DNA from: Rhizobium sp. ZPR4
Lineage (GTDB): Bacteria > Pseudomonadota > Alphaproteobacteria > Rhizobiales > Rhizobiaceae
Direction: 5' to 3'
NCBI RefSeq assembly: GCF_040215725.1
Contig: NZ_CP157967.1
Location: forward strand, 3,070,501-3,134,500
DNA: 64,000 nt
Positions 1 to 8,381 of this stretch are shown here, piece by piece. The notes beneath the pieces are model-generated. The model saw only the letters and a list, made by a program, of their open reading frames with translations, was not told the DNA's origin and did no database searches. Position numbers and translations under genes: made by a program. Positions within the stretch are counted from its first letter, which is position 1; every line of letters begins with the position of its first letter.

Positions 1-84
1 AAACAGGTTCATTTCGATCGTCTCGAGATCGAGCGTCGCCAGCACGGTTTCCATCGGGGTGAGCTTCTCGGTCTCTCGCGACAT
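1..84 (-). CDS. tesB: Acyl-CoA thioesterase II, N-terminal fragment (cut by window edge)
   Basis: Reading the minus strand from an ATG at 84-82 gives 28 residues, MSRETEKL...LDLETIEMNLF, with no stop before the window edge. The pattern LDLExIExNLF is the usual start of TesB-type acyl-CoA thioesterases, which hydrolyse acyl-CoA to free fatty acid and CoA. The gene is divergent from the flavin hydroxylase gene that starts at 168, so the 83-bp gap must hold both promoters. Only the N-terminus is visible, so the catalytic residues cannot be checked. Confidence 0.6.
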   Translation of the reverse strand, partial: MSRETEKLTPMETVLATLDLETIEMNLF

Positions 85-167
85 TTTGCTTGAACTCCAA
101 TGGTAGGAACCACGAACAGGATGCTCTATATAGAGCAGGACGTGACAGTAAGACACAGGGAAGCGCT

Positions 168-1382
168 ATGTTGGACATGCTGGTAGTGGGTGGCGGATAT
201 GTGGGTCTTGCTGCAGCGGTCGCAGTCAAGCAGGCCGCGCCCCATCTCGACGTCATGATCGTGGAGGCTGCTCCCGAAACCGCGTGGAAGAAGGACATGC
301 GGGCATCGGCGATCATCGCGGCCGCCTCGAAGATGCTTGAAGTCCTCGGTGTCTGGAACGAGATCGCGCCGGAAGCAGAGCCGATCACCCGCATGATCGT
401 CACCGATTCGCGCACCGGCGATCCCGTTCGCCCCGTCTTCCTCACCTTTGACGGCGAAGTGACTGAAGGCCAGCCCTTCGCCCATATGGTACCGAACCTC
501 ACCATGGTCGGGGCGCTGCGCGGTGCCTGCGAACGCCTCGGCATCACCATCAGGCATGGGCTCAGCGCCACCGGTTTCGTTACCGACGACAACAAAACCA
601 CCCTCACCCTCTCGGACGGCAGCACGCTGGAAACGCGGCTTCTCGTCGCCTGCGACGGCGTGCGCTCCAAGCTGCGCGACATGGCCGGCATCAAGACCGT
701 CAACTGGGATTACGGCCAGTCCGGCATCGTCGTGACAGTCGAGCATGAGCGGCCGCATGGCGGCTGCGCCGAGGAGCATTTCCTGCCCTCCGGCCCCTTC
801 GCCATCCTGCCCCTGAAGAACAACCGTTCCTCGCTCGTCTGGACGGAGCGCACCTCCGACGCCGAACGGCTGGTTGCTTCCGACGACCTCCTTTTCGAAG
901 AGGAACTGGAGCGCCGTTTCGGCCACAAGCTCGGGGCGCTCACCACCATCGGCGAGCGCCGCGCCTTCCCGCTCGGCCTGACGATCGCCCGCGACTTCGT
1001 CGCCCCGCGCTTTGCGCTGGCCGGCGATGCCGCCCACGGCATTCACCCGATTTCCGGCCAGGGGCTCAATCTTGGCTTCAAGGACGTGGCAGCACTGGCC
1101 GAAACCATCGTCGAAGCCGACCGCCTCGGCCTCGATATCGGCTCGATCAATACGCTCGAGCGCTACCAGACCTGGCGCCGCTTCGACACCTTCCGCATGG
1201 GGGTGACGACCGACGTGCTGAACCGGCTCTTCTCCAACGACAACACGCCGCTGCGCATCGCCCGCGACTTCGGGCTAGGGATCGTCGACCGTCTGCCAAG
1301 CCTCAAATCCTTCTTCATCGGCCAGGCTGCCGGCACCATCGCAAAGCACAATCCGCGGCTGCTTGCTGGCGAGGCGATTTGA
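168..1382 (+). CDS. UbiH/UbiF-family FAD-dependent hydroxylase
   Basis: A 404-residue class A flavoprotein monooxygenase. The dinucleotide-binding motif VVGGGYVGLAAAVAV is at the N-terminus, a DG motif (ACDGVRSKLR) lies mid-protein, and the second FAD motif GDAAHGIHPISGQGLNLG is near residue 285. The HPxxGQGLNLG version of that motif is typical of ubiquinone-ring hydroxylases of the UbiH/UbiF/UbiI group, which use NAD(P)H and O2 at the inner membrane. A longer frame opens at TTG 90, but ATG 168 follows the purine-rich CACAGGGA and begins right at the FAD motif, so it is preferred. The exact ring position hydroxylated cannot be told from sequence alone. Confidence 0.8.
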   Translation: MLDMLVVGGGYVGLAAAVAVKQAAPHLDVMIVEAAPETAWKKDMRASAIIAAASKMLEVLGVWNEIAPEAEPITRMIVTDSRTGDPVRPVFLTFDGEVTEGQPFAHMVPNLTMVGALRGACERLGITIRHGLSATGFVTDDNKTTLTLSDGSTLETRLLVACDGVRSKLRDMAGIKTVNWDYGQSGIVVTVEHERPHGGCAEEHFLPSGPFAILPLKNNRSSLVWTERTSDAERLVASDDLLFEEELERRFGHKLGALTTIGERRAFPLGLTIARDFVAPRFALAGDAAHGIHPISGQGLNLGFKDVAALAETIVEADRLGLDIGSINTLERYQTWRRFDTFRMGVTTDVLNRLFSNDNTPLRIARDFGLGIVDRLPSLKSFFIGQAAGTIAKHNPRLLAGEAI

Positions 1383-1481
1383 ACGAGCGGGACCAGAAGG
1401 AAGTCTCGCGCGCGAGGCAAACCTATCATGACCCTACTCTGGTCATGGCGCCTTAGATAAGCGGCCTCCAGACAGAAGCCC

Positions 1482-2360
1482 CTATTCGAGGTTCCGCATC
1501 TCACCATCCATCCAGCCGCAGAATTGCCGGACCGCTCGCGATTCCGAGCGGCGCTGGTAGAGATAGGTTCCGGTCTCCACCGGCTCATATTCGGGCAAAG
1601 TCACCAAGGCGCCCGATTTCATTTCCCTGCCCGTGAGAATCGTCGGGGCAAGCACCATACCGAGGCCGGCAACACAGGCATGAAGTGCAGCGTCGTCCGT
1701 ATCGAACGCGTGGGCAAGGGAAAGGTCCGCCAGCGCAACATCGAACGTCTCGCACCAAAGCTGCCAGTCCCAGTTACCCACGCTGCACTGAAGAGCCGGT
1801 ATATTGGCAATGGCAATCTCATGGCGGCTGCCATCTTTTGTCAGCAGGCTCGGAGAGATAACCGGGCGGCGCAGATCGCGTGCAAGGAACTCCCACCCCT
1901 CGGCCGCCTCTCCTATCCGAAAATGACGGATGCTGACGTCGGAGTCGGGAACGACAGGAAAACCGCGCGCGGAGCTCGTTTCCACCCGAACGCGCACCTG
2001 CGGGCAGAGCGCGCGAAAACGATCCAGTGACGGGATGAGCCAGCGCAGCGCCAGCGATGTCGTTGCATGGACGCTGATTTCGTTTTCGTCGCGGTAAAGG
2101 GCATCGGCCGAGCGCTCGATGAGCCCGATCGCCGGCGCCACCTCCTGATAAAAGCGCCGCCCGACGTCTGTGAGCGAAACGGTGTTATTGCCGCGATGGA
2201 AGAAATTCACCCCAAGCTCGTCCTCGAGCTTTTTGAGCTGGTGGCTGACCGCACCAGAGGTCACGCCGAGCTCAGCACCGGCCGCAGTCAGGCTTCCGGT
2301 GCGCGCCACGATCGAGAAAACCCTGATGGCGTTGAGAGAAACACGATGCCTTCTCTGCAT
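1482..2360 (-). CDS. LysR-family transcriptional regulator (GcvA-like)
   Basis: A 292-residue protein with an N-terminal winged helix-turn-helix (residues about 8-66; LTAAGAELGVTSGAVSHQLKKLE is the recognition region) followed by a LysR-type periplasmic-binding-like effector domain. The pattern of the HTH and the SxHxTTSLALRWL segment resembles the GcvA subgroup. It is divergent from the MFS transporter gene at 2661 with a 300-bp shared upstream region, the usual arrangement for a LysR regulator controlling its neighbour. The effector is unknown. Confidence 0.85.
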   Translation of the reverse strand: MQRRHRVSLNAIRVFSIVARTGSLTAAGAELGVTSGAVSHQLKKLEDELGVNFFHRGNNTVSLTDVGRRFYQEVAPAIGLIERSADALYRDENEISVHATTSLALRWLIPSLDRFRALCPQVRVRVETSSARGFPVVPDSDVSIRHFRIGEAAEGWEFLARDLRRPVISPSLLTKDGSRHEIAIANIPALQCSVGNWDWQLWCETFDVALADLSLAHAFDTDDAALHACVAGLGMVLAPTILTGREMKSGALVTLPEYEPVETGTYLYQRRSESRAVRQFCGWMDGEMRNLE

Positions 2361-2660
2361 GAATTTTCCTCAAGCTCCCTTCAAATTCCTCGTTTGAGCA
2401 GCGGGCAAAATTCAAGCACAAGCAAATACGAAAAGCGCTTCAACGCATGCTAAATGCTCGACCAGGCTCTTTCAAGCACCCGAGCCATAGCATGAGTAGC
2501 GGCCAAGACAGCATTAATTTTATTCCTCGCTCCCGTGGAAGCGCCGCCTTTTCTTCATTCCGCTAGAAACGAAAAACTGCTCCCGCCCAAAAGGTCCTTG
2601 ATGCCTCCCCTTAGACATCGCTGTCGCAGCCCGATCGCCCTTCCCGCACCGATTGCCTGG
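2361..2660. promoter_or_regulatory. Divergent intergenic region between LysR regulator and MFS transporter
   Basis: About 300 bp between the ATG of the regulator (2360, minus) and the preferred ATG of the transporter (2661, plus). By position it should contain both promoters and the LysR binding site (T-N11-A type), but I could not pick out one convincing operator by eye. An open frame continues upstream of 2661 to 2535, so part of the region could be coding if an earlier start is used. Confidence 0.35.
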
Positions 2661-3851
2661 ATGCCATTCCGCTCGCCCACAGTTCGTGCCGTTGCCGCCC
2701 TGTCCCTGACCCAGCTCATCGGCTGGGGCGCGACCTTCTACCTGCCGGCGGTAACCGGGCCTGCCATGGCCGGTGAGCTGGGCATGGCTTTGCCCATGGT
2801 CATGGCAGGGCCGACGGTCATGCTTGTCGTCATGGCCGTGGTGTCCTGGCCGCTGAGCGCTGTCTTCGAGCGCCATGGCGCCTGGCCTATGATGGTTTTG
2901 GGATCATTCCTCGGCGCAGCAGGCCTGCTGGTCATGGGCCTCGCCAATGGTCCGGCGTCCTACATCCTGTCATGGACCATTCTCGGCCTTGCCGGTGCCG
3001 GCATGCTGACAACGCCTGCGCAGATCGCGCTCAGCGAGGTCGCCGGCGAAAAAACGCGGCGAGCGCTCGGCGTGCTGATCCTGGCCGGTGGGCTGACATC
3101 GACTATCGTCTGGCCATTGACGGAGCTGCTGCAGGCGCGATGGGGCTGGCGCATGACGACGCTCGTTTTTGCTGCCCTCATGCTGCTTGTCTGCCTGCCG
3201 CTGCATTGGACGACACTTGCACGCCAGCCCAGGGAAAAATCCGCTGCCAAGGCGACAGCAGAGCCTGCTGCCATCGACAAGCCGAGTTTCACCCTTCTGG
3301 CCGCGAGCTTTGCCGCCAATGGCTTCATAACCTGGGGATTTGCCCTGACGATCATCATCCTCTTCGAGGCCGCAGGTCTCGATCATGCCAGTGCACTGGC
3401 GGCGGCCGCTTTCATCGGCATTGCGCGATGGGCGGGGCGCATGGTCGATTTTCTCGGCGGCCGGCGCTGGTCGGGTTTTGCAACCGGTCTTGCCGGCTCC
3501 GCCTTGTTTCCTGTGAGCTTCGCGGTTCTTCTATTGAGCAACAGCTTTGCCGGCGCCATGCTCTTCGCGACGCTTTACGGCATTGCCAGCGGCATCACTG
3601 CCGTCACCCGCGCCACGCTGCCGCTGCAGATTTTCCCCACCGGCGCCTATGCCCGCGCGTCGGCGCAGCTGGCGGTGCCGCTCAATCTCTCCTATGCCGC
3701 CGCGCCACCCTTATTTACCGCCGTGATGACCTACGCCGGCCCCCATGCTGCTCTGTGGTTGGCCCTGGCGATCTCGATCTTCGCATATTGCGCACTTCTC
3801 GGGCTTTTGCTGCGGCATCGCCGAATAAATCACGCATCGCAAAGGAGTTGA
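2661..3851 (+). CDS. MFS transporter
   Basis: About 397 residues, almost entirely hydrophobic helices separated by short charged loops, consistent with a 12-helix major facilitator in the inner membrane. The first helix pair (SLTQLIGWGATFYLPAV) and the FERHGAWP loop after helix 2 fit the MFS N-terminal half; a basic cytoplasmic loop (ARQPREKSAAKA) separates the halves. The frame is open from 2535, but the extra N-terminus is low-complexity and basic, so the ATG at 2661 just before the first helix is preferred. Substrate unknown; regulation by the divergent LysR protein is likely from position. Confidence 0.75.
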   Translation: MPFRSPTVRAVAALSLTQLIGWGATFYLPAVTGPAMAGELGMALPMVMAGPTVMLVVMAVVSWPLSAVFERHGAWPMMVLGSFLGAAGLLVMGLANGPASYILSWTILGLAGAGMLTTPAQIALSEVAGEKTRRALGVLILAGGLTSTIVWPLTELLQARWGWRMTTLVFAALMLLVCLPLHWTTLARQPREKSAAKATAEPAAIDKPSFTLLAASFAANGFITWGFALTIIILFEAAGLDHASALAAAAFIGIARWAGRMVDFLGGRRWSGFATGLAGSALFPVSFAVLLLSNSFAGAMLFATLYGIASGITAVTRATLPLQIFPTGAYARASAQLAVPLNLSYAAAPPLFTAVMTYAGPHAALWLALAISIFAYCALLGLLLRHRRINHASQRS

Positions 3852-3858
3852 GCCAGCC

Positions 3859-4047
3859 TCAATCCTCGATGCGGCGCGCTTCCGAGATCAGCATGATCGG
3901 AATGCCGTCGCGGATCGGATAGGCAAGACGCGCCTTTTCCGAGATCAGCTCGTTCTTTTCCCGATCATAGCTCAGCCGTCCCTTGGTCAGCGGGCAGACG
4001 AGCAGATCGAGCAGTTTCGGATCGACTTTGCTGACCGTGACATCCAT
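3859..4047 (-). CDS. Trm112-family small protein (YcaR-like)
   Basis: A 62-residue protein with the Trm112/YcaR pattern: [14 protein letters not shown] near the N-terminus and [17 protein letters not shown] at the C-terminus. Bacterial Trm112-like proteins are small putative methyltransferase partners; many lost the zinc cysteines, and only one cysteine (CPLTKG) is kept here. It lies immediately downstream of the LON-domain gene in the same direction (9-bp gap), so the two are probably one transcript. Confidence 0.8.
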   Translation of the reverse strand: MDVTVSKVDPKLLDLLVCPLTKGRLSYDREKNELISEKARLAYPIRDGIPIMLISEARRIED

Positions 4048-4056
4048 GGGAAGCTC

Positions 4057-4725
4057 CTATTGCAGCAGCGAATCGGTGTCGCCGGAGCCGGCAAGCACGA
4101 TCTTGACGATGGCGATAAAGGTTTCAGCACGGGTCTTGAGGTCCGGGGCTTCCAGAAGCGCCTGTTTCTCGGCCGGCTCGAACGGCGCCATGATCGACAG
4201 CGAATTGACCAGCATCATATTGTCGGCGCGCTCGACGCTTTCCCAATCCGCCTCCAGCTTGTTGGCCTCCAGATAGGCCCGGAAAGCCGAAAGCAGCGCC
4301 GGACGATCGACCGTACCTTCCTCATGATGGGATTTCAGGTCGGAGATGAAGGGCGTGATGCGAAAGGTGCGATAGGGCTGATGGGCAGTGATTTCATCCA
4401 TCAGCCGGAAACGGCATATGCCCGTCAGCGCGGCGATGTAGCGCCCGTCGCCGGTTTCAGCAATGGACGTGATGCGCCCAAGGCAGCCGACATGCGCAAG
4501 GTTAGGGGTTTCAACCGGTTCGGAAAGAGCGGGCTGCACGATGCCGACCAGCCTGTTGCCGGCGATCGCCGCATCAAACATGGCAAGATAGCGCGGCTCG
4601 AAGACATTGAGCGGCAGCTGCGCACCGGGCAGCAGCAGTGCGCCGGATAAGGGAAAGACAACCACCGATTCGGGCAGGTCGCCCGGCTTCAGATATCTGG
4701 CATTGCCGACTTGCATCTCTTCCAT
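4057..4725 (-). CDS. LON substrate-binding-domain protein
   Basis: About 223 residues. The N-terminal part (VVVFPLSGALLLPGAQLPLNV... FEPRYLAMFDAA) is the LON substrate-binding domain; neither the AAA module nor the Ser-Lys protease module of Lon is present, so this is the stand-alone form common in alphaproteobacteria, of unknown exact role. The frame is open to 4776, but that extension is basic and unlike the family. ATG 4725 and ATG 4716 are both plausible; the latter begins MQVGNARYLKPGDLP. Upstream of the Trm112-like gene in the same orientation. Confidence 0.8.
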   Translation of the reverse strand: MEEMQVGNARYLKPGDLPESVVVFPLSGALLLPGAQLPLNVFEPRYLAMFDAAIAGNRLVGIVQPALSEPVETPNLAHVGCLGRITSIAETGDGRYIAALTGICRFRLMDEITAHQPYRTFRITPFISDLKSHHEEGTVDRPALLSAFRAYLEANKLEADWESVERADNMMLVNSLSIMAPFEPAEKQALLEAPDLKTRAETFIAIVKIVLAGSGDTDSLLQ

Positions 4726-4954
4726 CCCGCTAGAACACCGCGCTGCCGCCCGCGGTGGGCCGCACAGGAACGACACACTCGCGGCCGCTCCCCATCCTGC
4801 GCCGCGTCACCGACAATGTGAGCCCGTCTGCCGAAAACACAAGAGTATTTTAGCCGGGGTGCCGATACGCCGCGTTCTTGGCCGCTTTCATCTAAACAAA
4901 CGATCATGCGAAATGTTTCGCACGATCGCCATCTGTATCAGGAAAACAGGCCCT

Positions 4955-5929
4955 TTACGAAAACAGGATGGAGGAAAGCTTGCGCCGTGCCGCGATCGTG
5001 GCGGGGTCCTTGGCCCCCCACACCTCGAAGAATTCCAGCAGCTGGCGGCGCGCGCCGTCATCGTCATAGCTGCGGTCCTTGCGCATGATGGTCAGAAGGT
5101 GATCGGCCGCCTCTTCCCGCTTGCCTTCGACATTGCGGATCTTGGCAAGCTTGATGCGCTGTTCGTGATTGTCGGGATTGGATGCCAGCTCGTGTTCGAT
5201 CGCCACGGGATCGCCGAGCTTGCGGGCCTCGTCGATCTGATCGAGCTTCTTCACCACGGCCTGAATGCCGGCATCGTTGGCAAGCGTCTCAGGCAGGTCG
5301 GCAAGCGCTTCGCGAGCGCGCTGGCTCTGGCCGGCGGCGATCATGCATTCCGCCATGCCGGCAAGCGCCTTGGCATTTTCGGGATCTGCCTGCAGCACCG
5401 CGCCGAAGAGCTCGGCCGCGCCATTGACGTCGCCGCCGGCAAGCAATCCGCTCGCCTCTTCCAGAACGGCGGCAATCTCGGCTGCCTGATCGTCGGCGCC
5501 GCCTGCTGGACCACCGAGTCGATCGATGAACTGACGGACCTGGCTCTCTGGAACTGCACCCATGAATCCGTCGGCCGGGCGACCGTCGACGAAGGCGATG
5601 ACGGCCGGGATCGACTGGATGCCGAGCTGGCCGGCGATCGACGGATGATCGTCGATATTCATCTTGACCAGCTTTACGCGGCCCTGGGCCTCGGTGACGA
5701 CCTTTTCGAGTACCGGTGTCAGCTGCTTGCACGGGCCGCACCAGGGCGCCCAGAAATCGACCAGCACAGGCTGGTTGCGCGATTCTTCGATAACGTCCTT
5801 GGCGAAGGTCGCCGTCGTCGTATCCTTGATCGGCGAAGCACCTGATGCCGCAGGCGCGGCGCCAAAGGATGCCGTGGCCGACATCTGACCGCCGAAGGAA
5901 GCGTTATAGGGATTGTTCGAACCGCTCAT
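4955..5929 (-). CDS. Thioredoxin-TPR protein of the YbbN/CnoX type
   Basis: 324 residues. After a low-complexity Ala/Ser-rich leader (about 1-35) comes a thioredoxin domain with the active site WAPWCGPCK, and the C-terminal 170 residues form TPR-like helices (GGDVNGAAELFGAVLQ, ADPENAKALAGMAE). This two-part layout is that of YbbN/CnoX, a holdase that hands clients to GroEL/DnaK. E. coli CnoX lacks a full CxxC, whereas this protein keeps CGPC and so may have redox activity. Cytoplasmic, monocistronic by spacing. Confidence 0.85.
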   Translation of the reverse strand: MSGSNNPYNASFGGQMSATASFGAAPAASGASPIKDTTTATFAKDVIEESRNQPVLVDFWAPWCGPCKQLTPVLEKVVTEAQGRVKLVKMNIDDHPSIAGQLGIQSIPAVIAFVDGRPADGFMGAVPESQVRQFIDRLGGPAGGADDQAAEIAAVLEEASGLLAGGDVNGAAELFGAVLQADPENAKALAGMAECMIAAGQSQRAREALADLPETLANDAGIQAVVKKLDQIDEARKLGDPVAIEHELASNPDNHEQRIKLAKIRNVEGKREEAADHLLTIMRKDRSYDDDGARRQLLEFFEVWGAKDPATIAARRKLSSILFS

Positions 5930-6089
5930 GAGTGTCTCCCGCCTGCCGGCATCCTTGATTTTGTGAGAAGCATGATCTCCAGACGAGACGATAGGGTTCG
6001 CCTGACAGCACGCTCCATGAAATGGCCAAAGCGACCGGACGATCCGAAGACAACGCCGGCCGCTATAATCTTAGCGCTAAAATCGTACG

Positions 6090-6599
6090 TTAGCTCGTCA
6101 CTTTCAAGACTAGCGGCGTATGACCGGTCGCCTCCATGAAACGTACGAGATCGCCGCTGGCAATCGACGTTGTCGCATCGTTCGACAGAGGATGGCAATT
6201 GACGATATCATGCGCCATCAGCTCGGCATCGAGCACGAAGGTAACATTCTTGCCCGCATCGTTGATCGCGCCGAATGCAGTGACCGAACCGGGAATGACG
6301 CCGAGATACTCCATCAGCTTTTCCGGCTTGCCGAAGGACACCTTGCTTGCCGCGCCGATCAGCGTGTGCACGGTCTTCAGATCGACCGTCGCATTTTCCT
6401 CGACGGTCAGCAGGAAGAAATTGTCTTTCTTGTCCTTCACGAACAGGTTCTTCGTATGGCCGCCCGGAATCTCGTCGCGCAGCGACACCGATTCGGCAAC
6501 GGTGAAGACCGGGGCGTGATCCTTGGTCGTGTGGCTGATGCCGAGCCCGTCCAGGAATCGGAAAAGATCGTCGCGGTTTTTCGGGCTGGTCTCGGTCAT
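6090..6599 (-). CDS. proX: Prolyl-tRNA editing protein (ProX/YbaK-like deacylase)
   Basis: About 169 residues, a YbaK/aaRS-associated editing domain. The segment GHTKNLFVKDKKDNFFLL and the later VTAFGAINDAGKNVTFVLD are characteristic of the PrdX/ProXp-ala subgroup, which deacylates Ala-tRNA(Pro) in trans. The frame extends four codons further to a TTG at 6611, but ATG 6599 (MTETSPKN) is the better start. The gene is stand-alone and points away from the tRNA-Gly gene. Confidence 0.8.
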   Translation of the reverse strand: MTETSPKNRDDLFRFLDGLGISHTTKDHAPVFTVAESVSLRDEIPGGHTKNLFVKDKKDNFFLLTVEENATVDLKTVHTLIGAASKVSFGKPEKLMEYLGVIPGSVTAFGAINDAGKNVTFVLDAELMAHDIVNCHPLSNDATTSIASGDLVRFMEATGHTPLVLKVTS

Positions 6600-6670
6600 G
6601 GCATCTCGCAATCAAAAATGGTCCGCCCCTGATACGTCGCCCACATTTTCATTGCAATCTTTGAGACGAC

Positions 6671-6693
6671 AAAGCCCGGCGTTTCCGGGTTTT
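6671..6693. terminator. GC-rich hairpin flanked by A and T runs
   Basis: AAAGCCCGG, a 4-5 nt loop and CCGGGTTTT form a short symmetric hairpin with an A-run before and a T-run after, the look of a bidirectional intrinsic terminator. No gene ends close to it (the ProX gene starts at 6599 and points away), so it may be a relic or only a chance palindrome. The rest of 6600-6843 holds no gene that I can support. Confidence 0.25.
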
Positions 6694-6843
6694 CCGGCGG
6701 CTCTTCAAAAGAACATGCAATTTTTCTTCGCGAACTCGTCATTTCCCTGTTGCATTTGAAAAATGGTTAGGCCATATAGCGCCCGTCGCCGCAAGACGAC
6801 GCCCAGCGGTCCAACACACTACCCCGGATCGCGACGGGAATGA

Positions 6844-6918
6844 GCGGGTGTAGCTCAGGGGTAGAGCACAACCTTGCCAAGGTTGGGGTCGAGGGTTCGA
6901 ATCCCTTCGCCCGCTCCA
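6844..6918 (+). tRNA. tRNA-Gly (anticodon GCC)
   Basis: The acceptor stem GCGGGTG pairs with CGCCCGC at the 3' side, followed by discriminator T and an encoded CCA. The D arm (TAGCTCAGGGGTAGAGCA), the anticodon arm CAACC-TTGCCAA-GGTTG with anticodon GCC and the T arm (GAGGGTTCGAATCCCTTC) are all in place. It marks the last clearly chromosomal feature. tRNA genes are common attachment sites for genomic islands, and the accessory DNA begins directly to the right, though I found no integrase next to it. Confidence 0.97.
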
Positions 6919-7385
6919 GTTTCCTTAAGGAAAACGGTACCTTAGCCCATTTGTCGAGCGAAGACTCCTTAGTATTTTTCCACGAGATACCACCGAGATA
7001 CCACCATTCCGTTTGGGTCGCCGAGGATTTCTGCGACGGGCACAAGAATGGTTGACGATCTGCTGAAGTCAGTTTGAACTGCCTTGCGCTTGAGTTCGTC
7101 TTCAATGTGAGGCTTTCCAACGACCTCACCCGACGGGATGCGAGCGGCTTTCCGTTGCTCAACCATATCAATCAGGGCAAGTTCGCGGCTGGAATGGTAA
7201 GAAGTTTCTAGAATAGAAACCTCCCACGATTGACGATCGAAAGCCCGTAAGCGTCGCGTGAATCTGGCGAGACTTGACGCTGAACCGTCTTATCCCAAGC
7301 ACGACGCGGCTAACGCGCGTTTAAGCGATCTATGGCAATTCGCTGCGAGTCAGAATACTATTCTTGCAAAAGGAACCCTACCCTC
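6919..7385. other. Gene-poor junction between tRNA-Gly and the accessory region
   Basis: No well supported gene. A short tandem repeat (CGAGATACCAC twice) lies near 6981-7002. A 65-residue minus-strand frame (6969-7166, MVEQRKAARI... SRWYLVEKY) has no recognisable family. The stretch is where an island integrase or attachment site would be expected; neither an integrase nor a copy of the tRNA 3' end elsewhere in the window was seen. Confidence 0.4.
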
Positions 7386-8372
7386 ATGGCCCGTGGCGAA
7401 CTGATGAAAAAATTGTTGGCAAGCTATGGCCGGGACGAAGAGTTCCGCGCCGTCGCCGAACAAATCATCAGTGAAGAGGAAAAAAAGAACAACGTCGTTT
7501 TGGCGCGGTCTTTGCGCAAGACTCTTGAAAACCCATCAAAGCCCACCCGGCCAAAGGCGCTTGCTCCGCTCATCCCGTTTCCGGAAGCGGCAGGCGATTT
7601 CATAGAACGCGTCGAGCCAGTCCACTCTCGACAAGACATTGTCCTCAGTCACGATAATGTTCGCGTATTCGCCGGTCTATTGATGGAATTTCGTAGTGGA
7701 GAGCAAATTCGGCGCCGAGGGTTGTCTGTCCGTTCCAAGCTTCTCTTTTGTGGGCCGCCTGGTTGCGGTAAGACGCTTTGCGCCGAAATTTTCGCCTCCG
7801 AAGTGGGACTACCACTATACATCGTCAAACTAGACAGGCTGATTTCGTCCTATCTTGGCGAAACGGCTGCGAATATCCGCAAGCTATTCGAGTTCTCGCG
7901 TAAACAACCATGTGTGCTGTTCTTCGACGAATTCGACGCCTTGGCGAGGGCGCGCGATGATGCGGGGGAGCACAATGAATTGCGCCGCGTCGTCAACAGC
8001 CTGCTGATCTTTATCGACCGCATCAAGCCAGCCGGCTTCCTGATCGCGGCGACGAATCTCGACCGCTCTCTCGATCCGGCCGTTTGGCGGCGATTTGAAG
8101 AGGTTGTCTGGTTCGATCGGCCGGACGATAAGATGATCCGGCAGTATCTGGGAAGAAAATTTAAGAATGTGATCTTGGGCTTCGATCCAAGTGAGCATAT
8201 CACCAGCCTGGCGGGCTTCTCTTTCGCCGACATAGAACGCGTCTGTGTTCAGGCAATAAAGGCCGCTATCGTAAAAAGACAGAAAGACGTCCGCGCGGAC
8301 GATTTTGAACAAGCCTTGGCGGATGAACGCCGACGCAGGCGCGATTACTCGCGCCTGGAAAATCGATCATAA
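7386..8372 (+). CDS. AAA-family ATPase paired with a subtilase
   Basis: 328 residues from ATG 7386 (MARGELMKKLL); the open frame begins at 7332 but the preceding residues look unrelated. A helical N-terminus (about 1-90) precedes one AAA module: Walker A GPPGCGKT, pore-loop region LISSYLGETAANIRKLF, Walker B VLFFDEFDAL, sensor 1 LIAATN and arginine-finger region WRRFEEVVWF, followed by a helical lid. The type is that of the classical FtsH/spastin-like clade. The subtilase gene follows after 9 bp in the same direction, so the two are almost certainly co-transcribed. AAA-subtilase gene pairs recur in bacterial accessory regions; a defence or toxin-type role is only inference. Confidence 0.85.
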   Translation: MARGELMKKLLASYGRDEEFRAVAEQIISEEEKKNNVVLARSLRKTLENPSKPTRPKALAPLIPFPEAAGDFIERVEPVHSRQDIVLSHDNVRVFAGLLMEFRSGEQIRRRGLSVRSKLLFCGPPGCGKTLCAEIFASEVGLPLYIVKLDRLISSYLGETAANIRKLFEFSRKQPCVLFFDEFDALARARDDAGEHNELRRVVNSLLIFIDRIKPAGFLIAATNLDRSLDPAVWRRFEEVVWFDRPDDKMIRQYLGRKFKNVILGFDPSEHITSLAGFSFADIERVCVQAIKAAIVKRQKDVRADDFEQALADERRRRRDYSRLENRS

Positions 8373-8381
8373 AAGGGATCA

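Noticed and set aside
126..1046. Minus-strand frame of 306 codons opposite the UbiH-family gene
   Set aside because: Antisense shadow of a well-defined flavoprotein gene; no motifs.
6767..7171. Minus-strand frame of 134 codons across the tRNA-Gly gene, containing KGFEPSTPTLARL
   Set aside because: That peptide is the translated antisense of the tRNA gene itself, a common false gene call.
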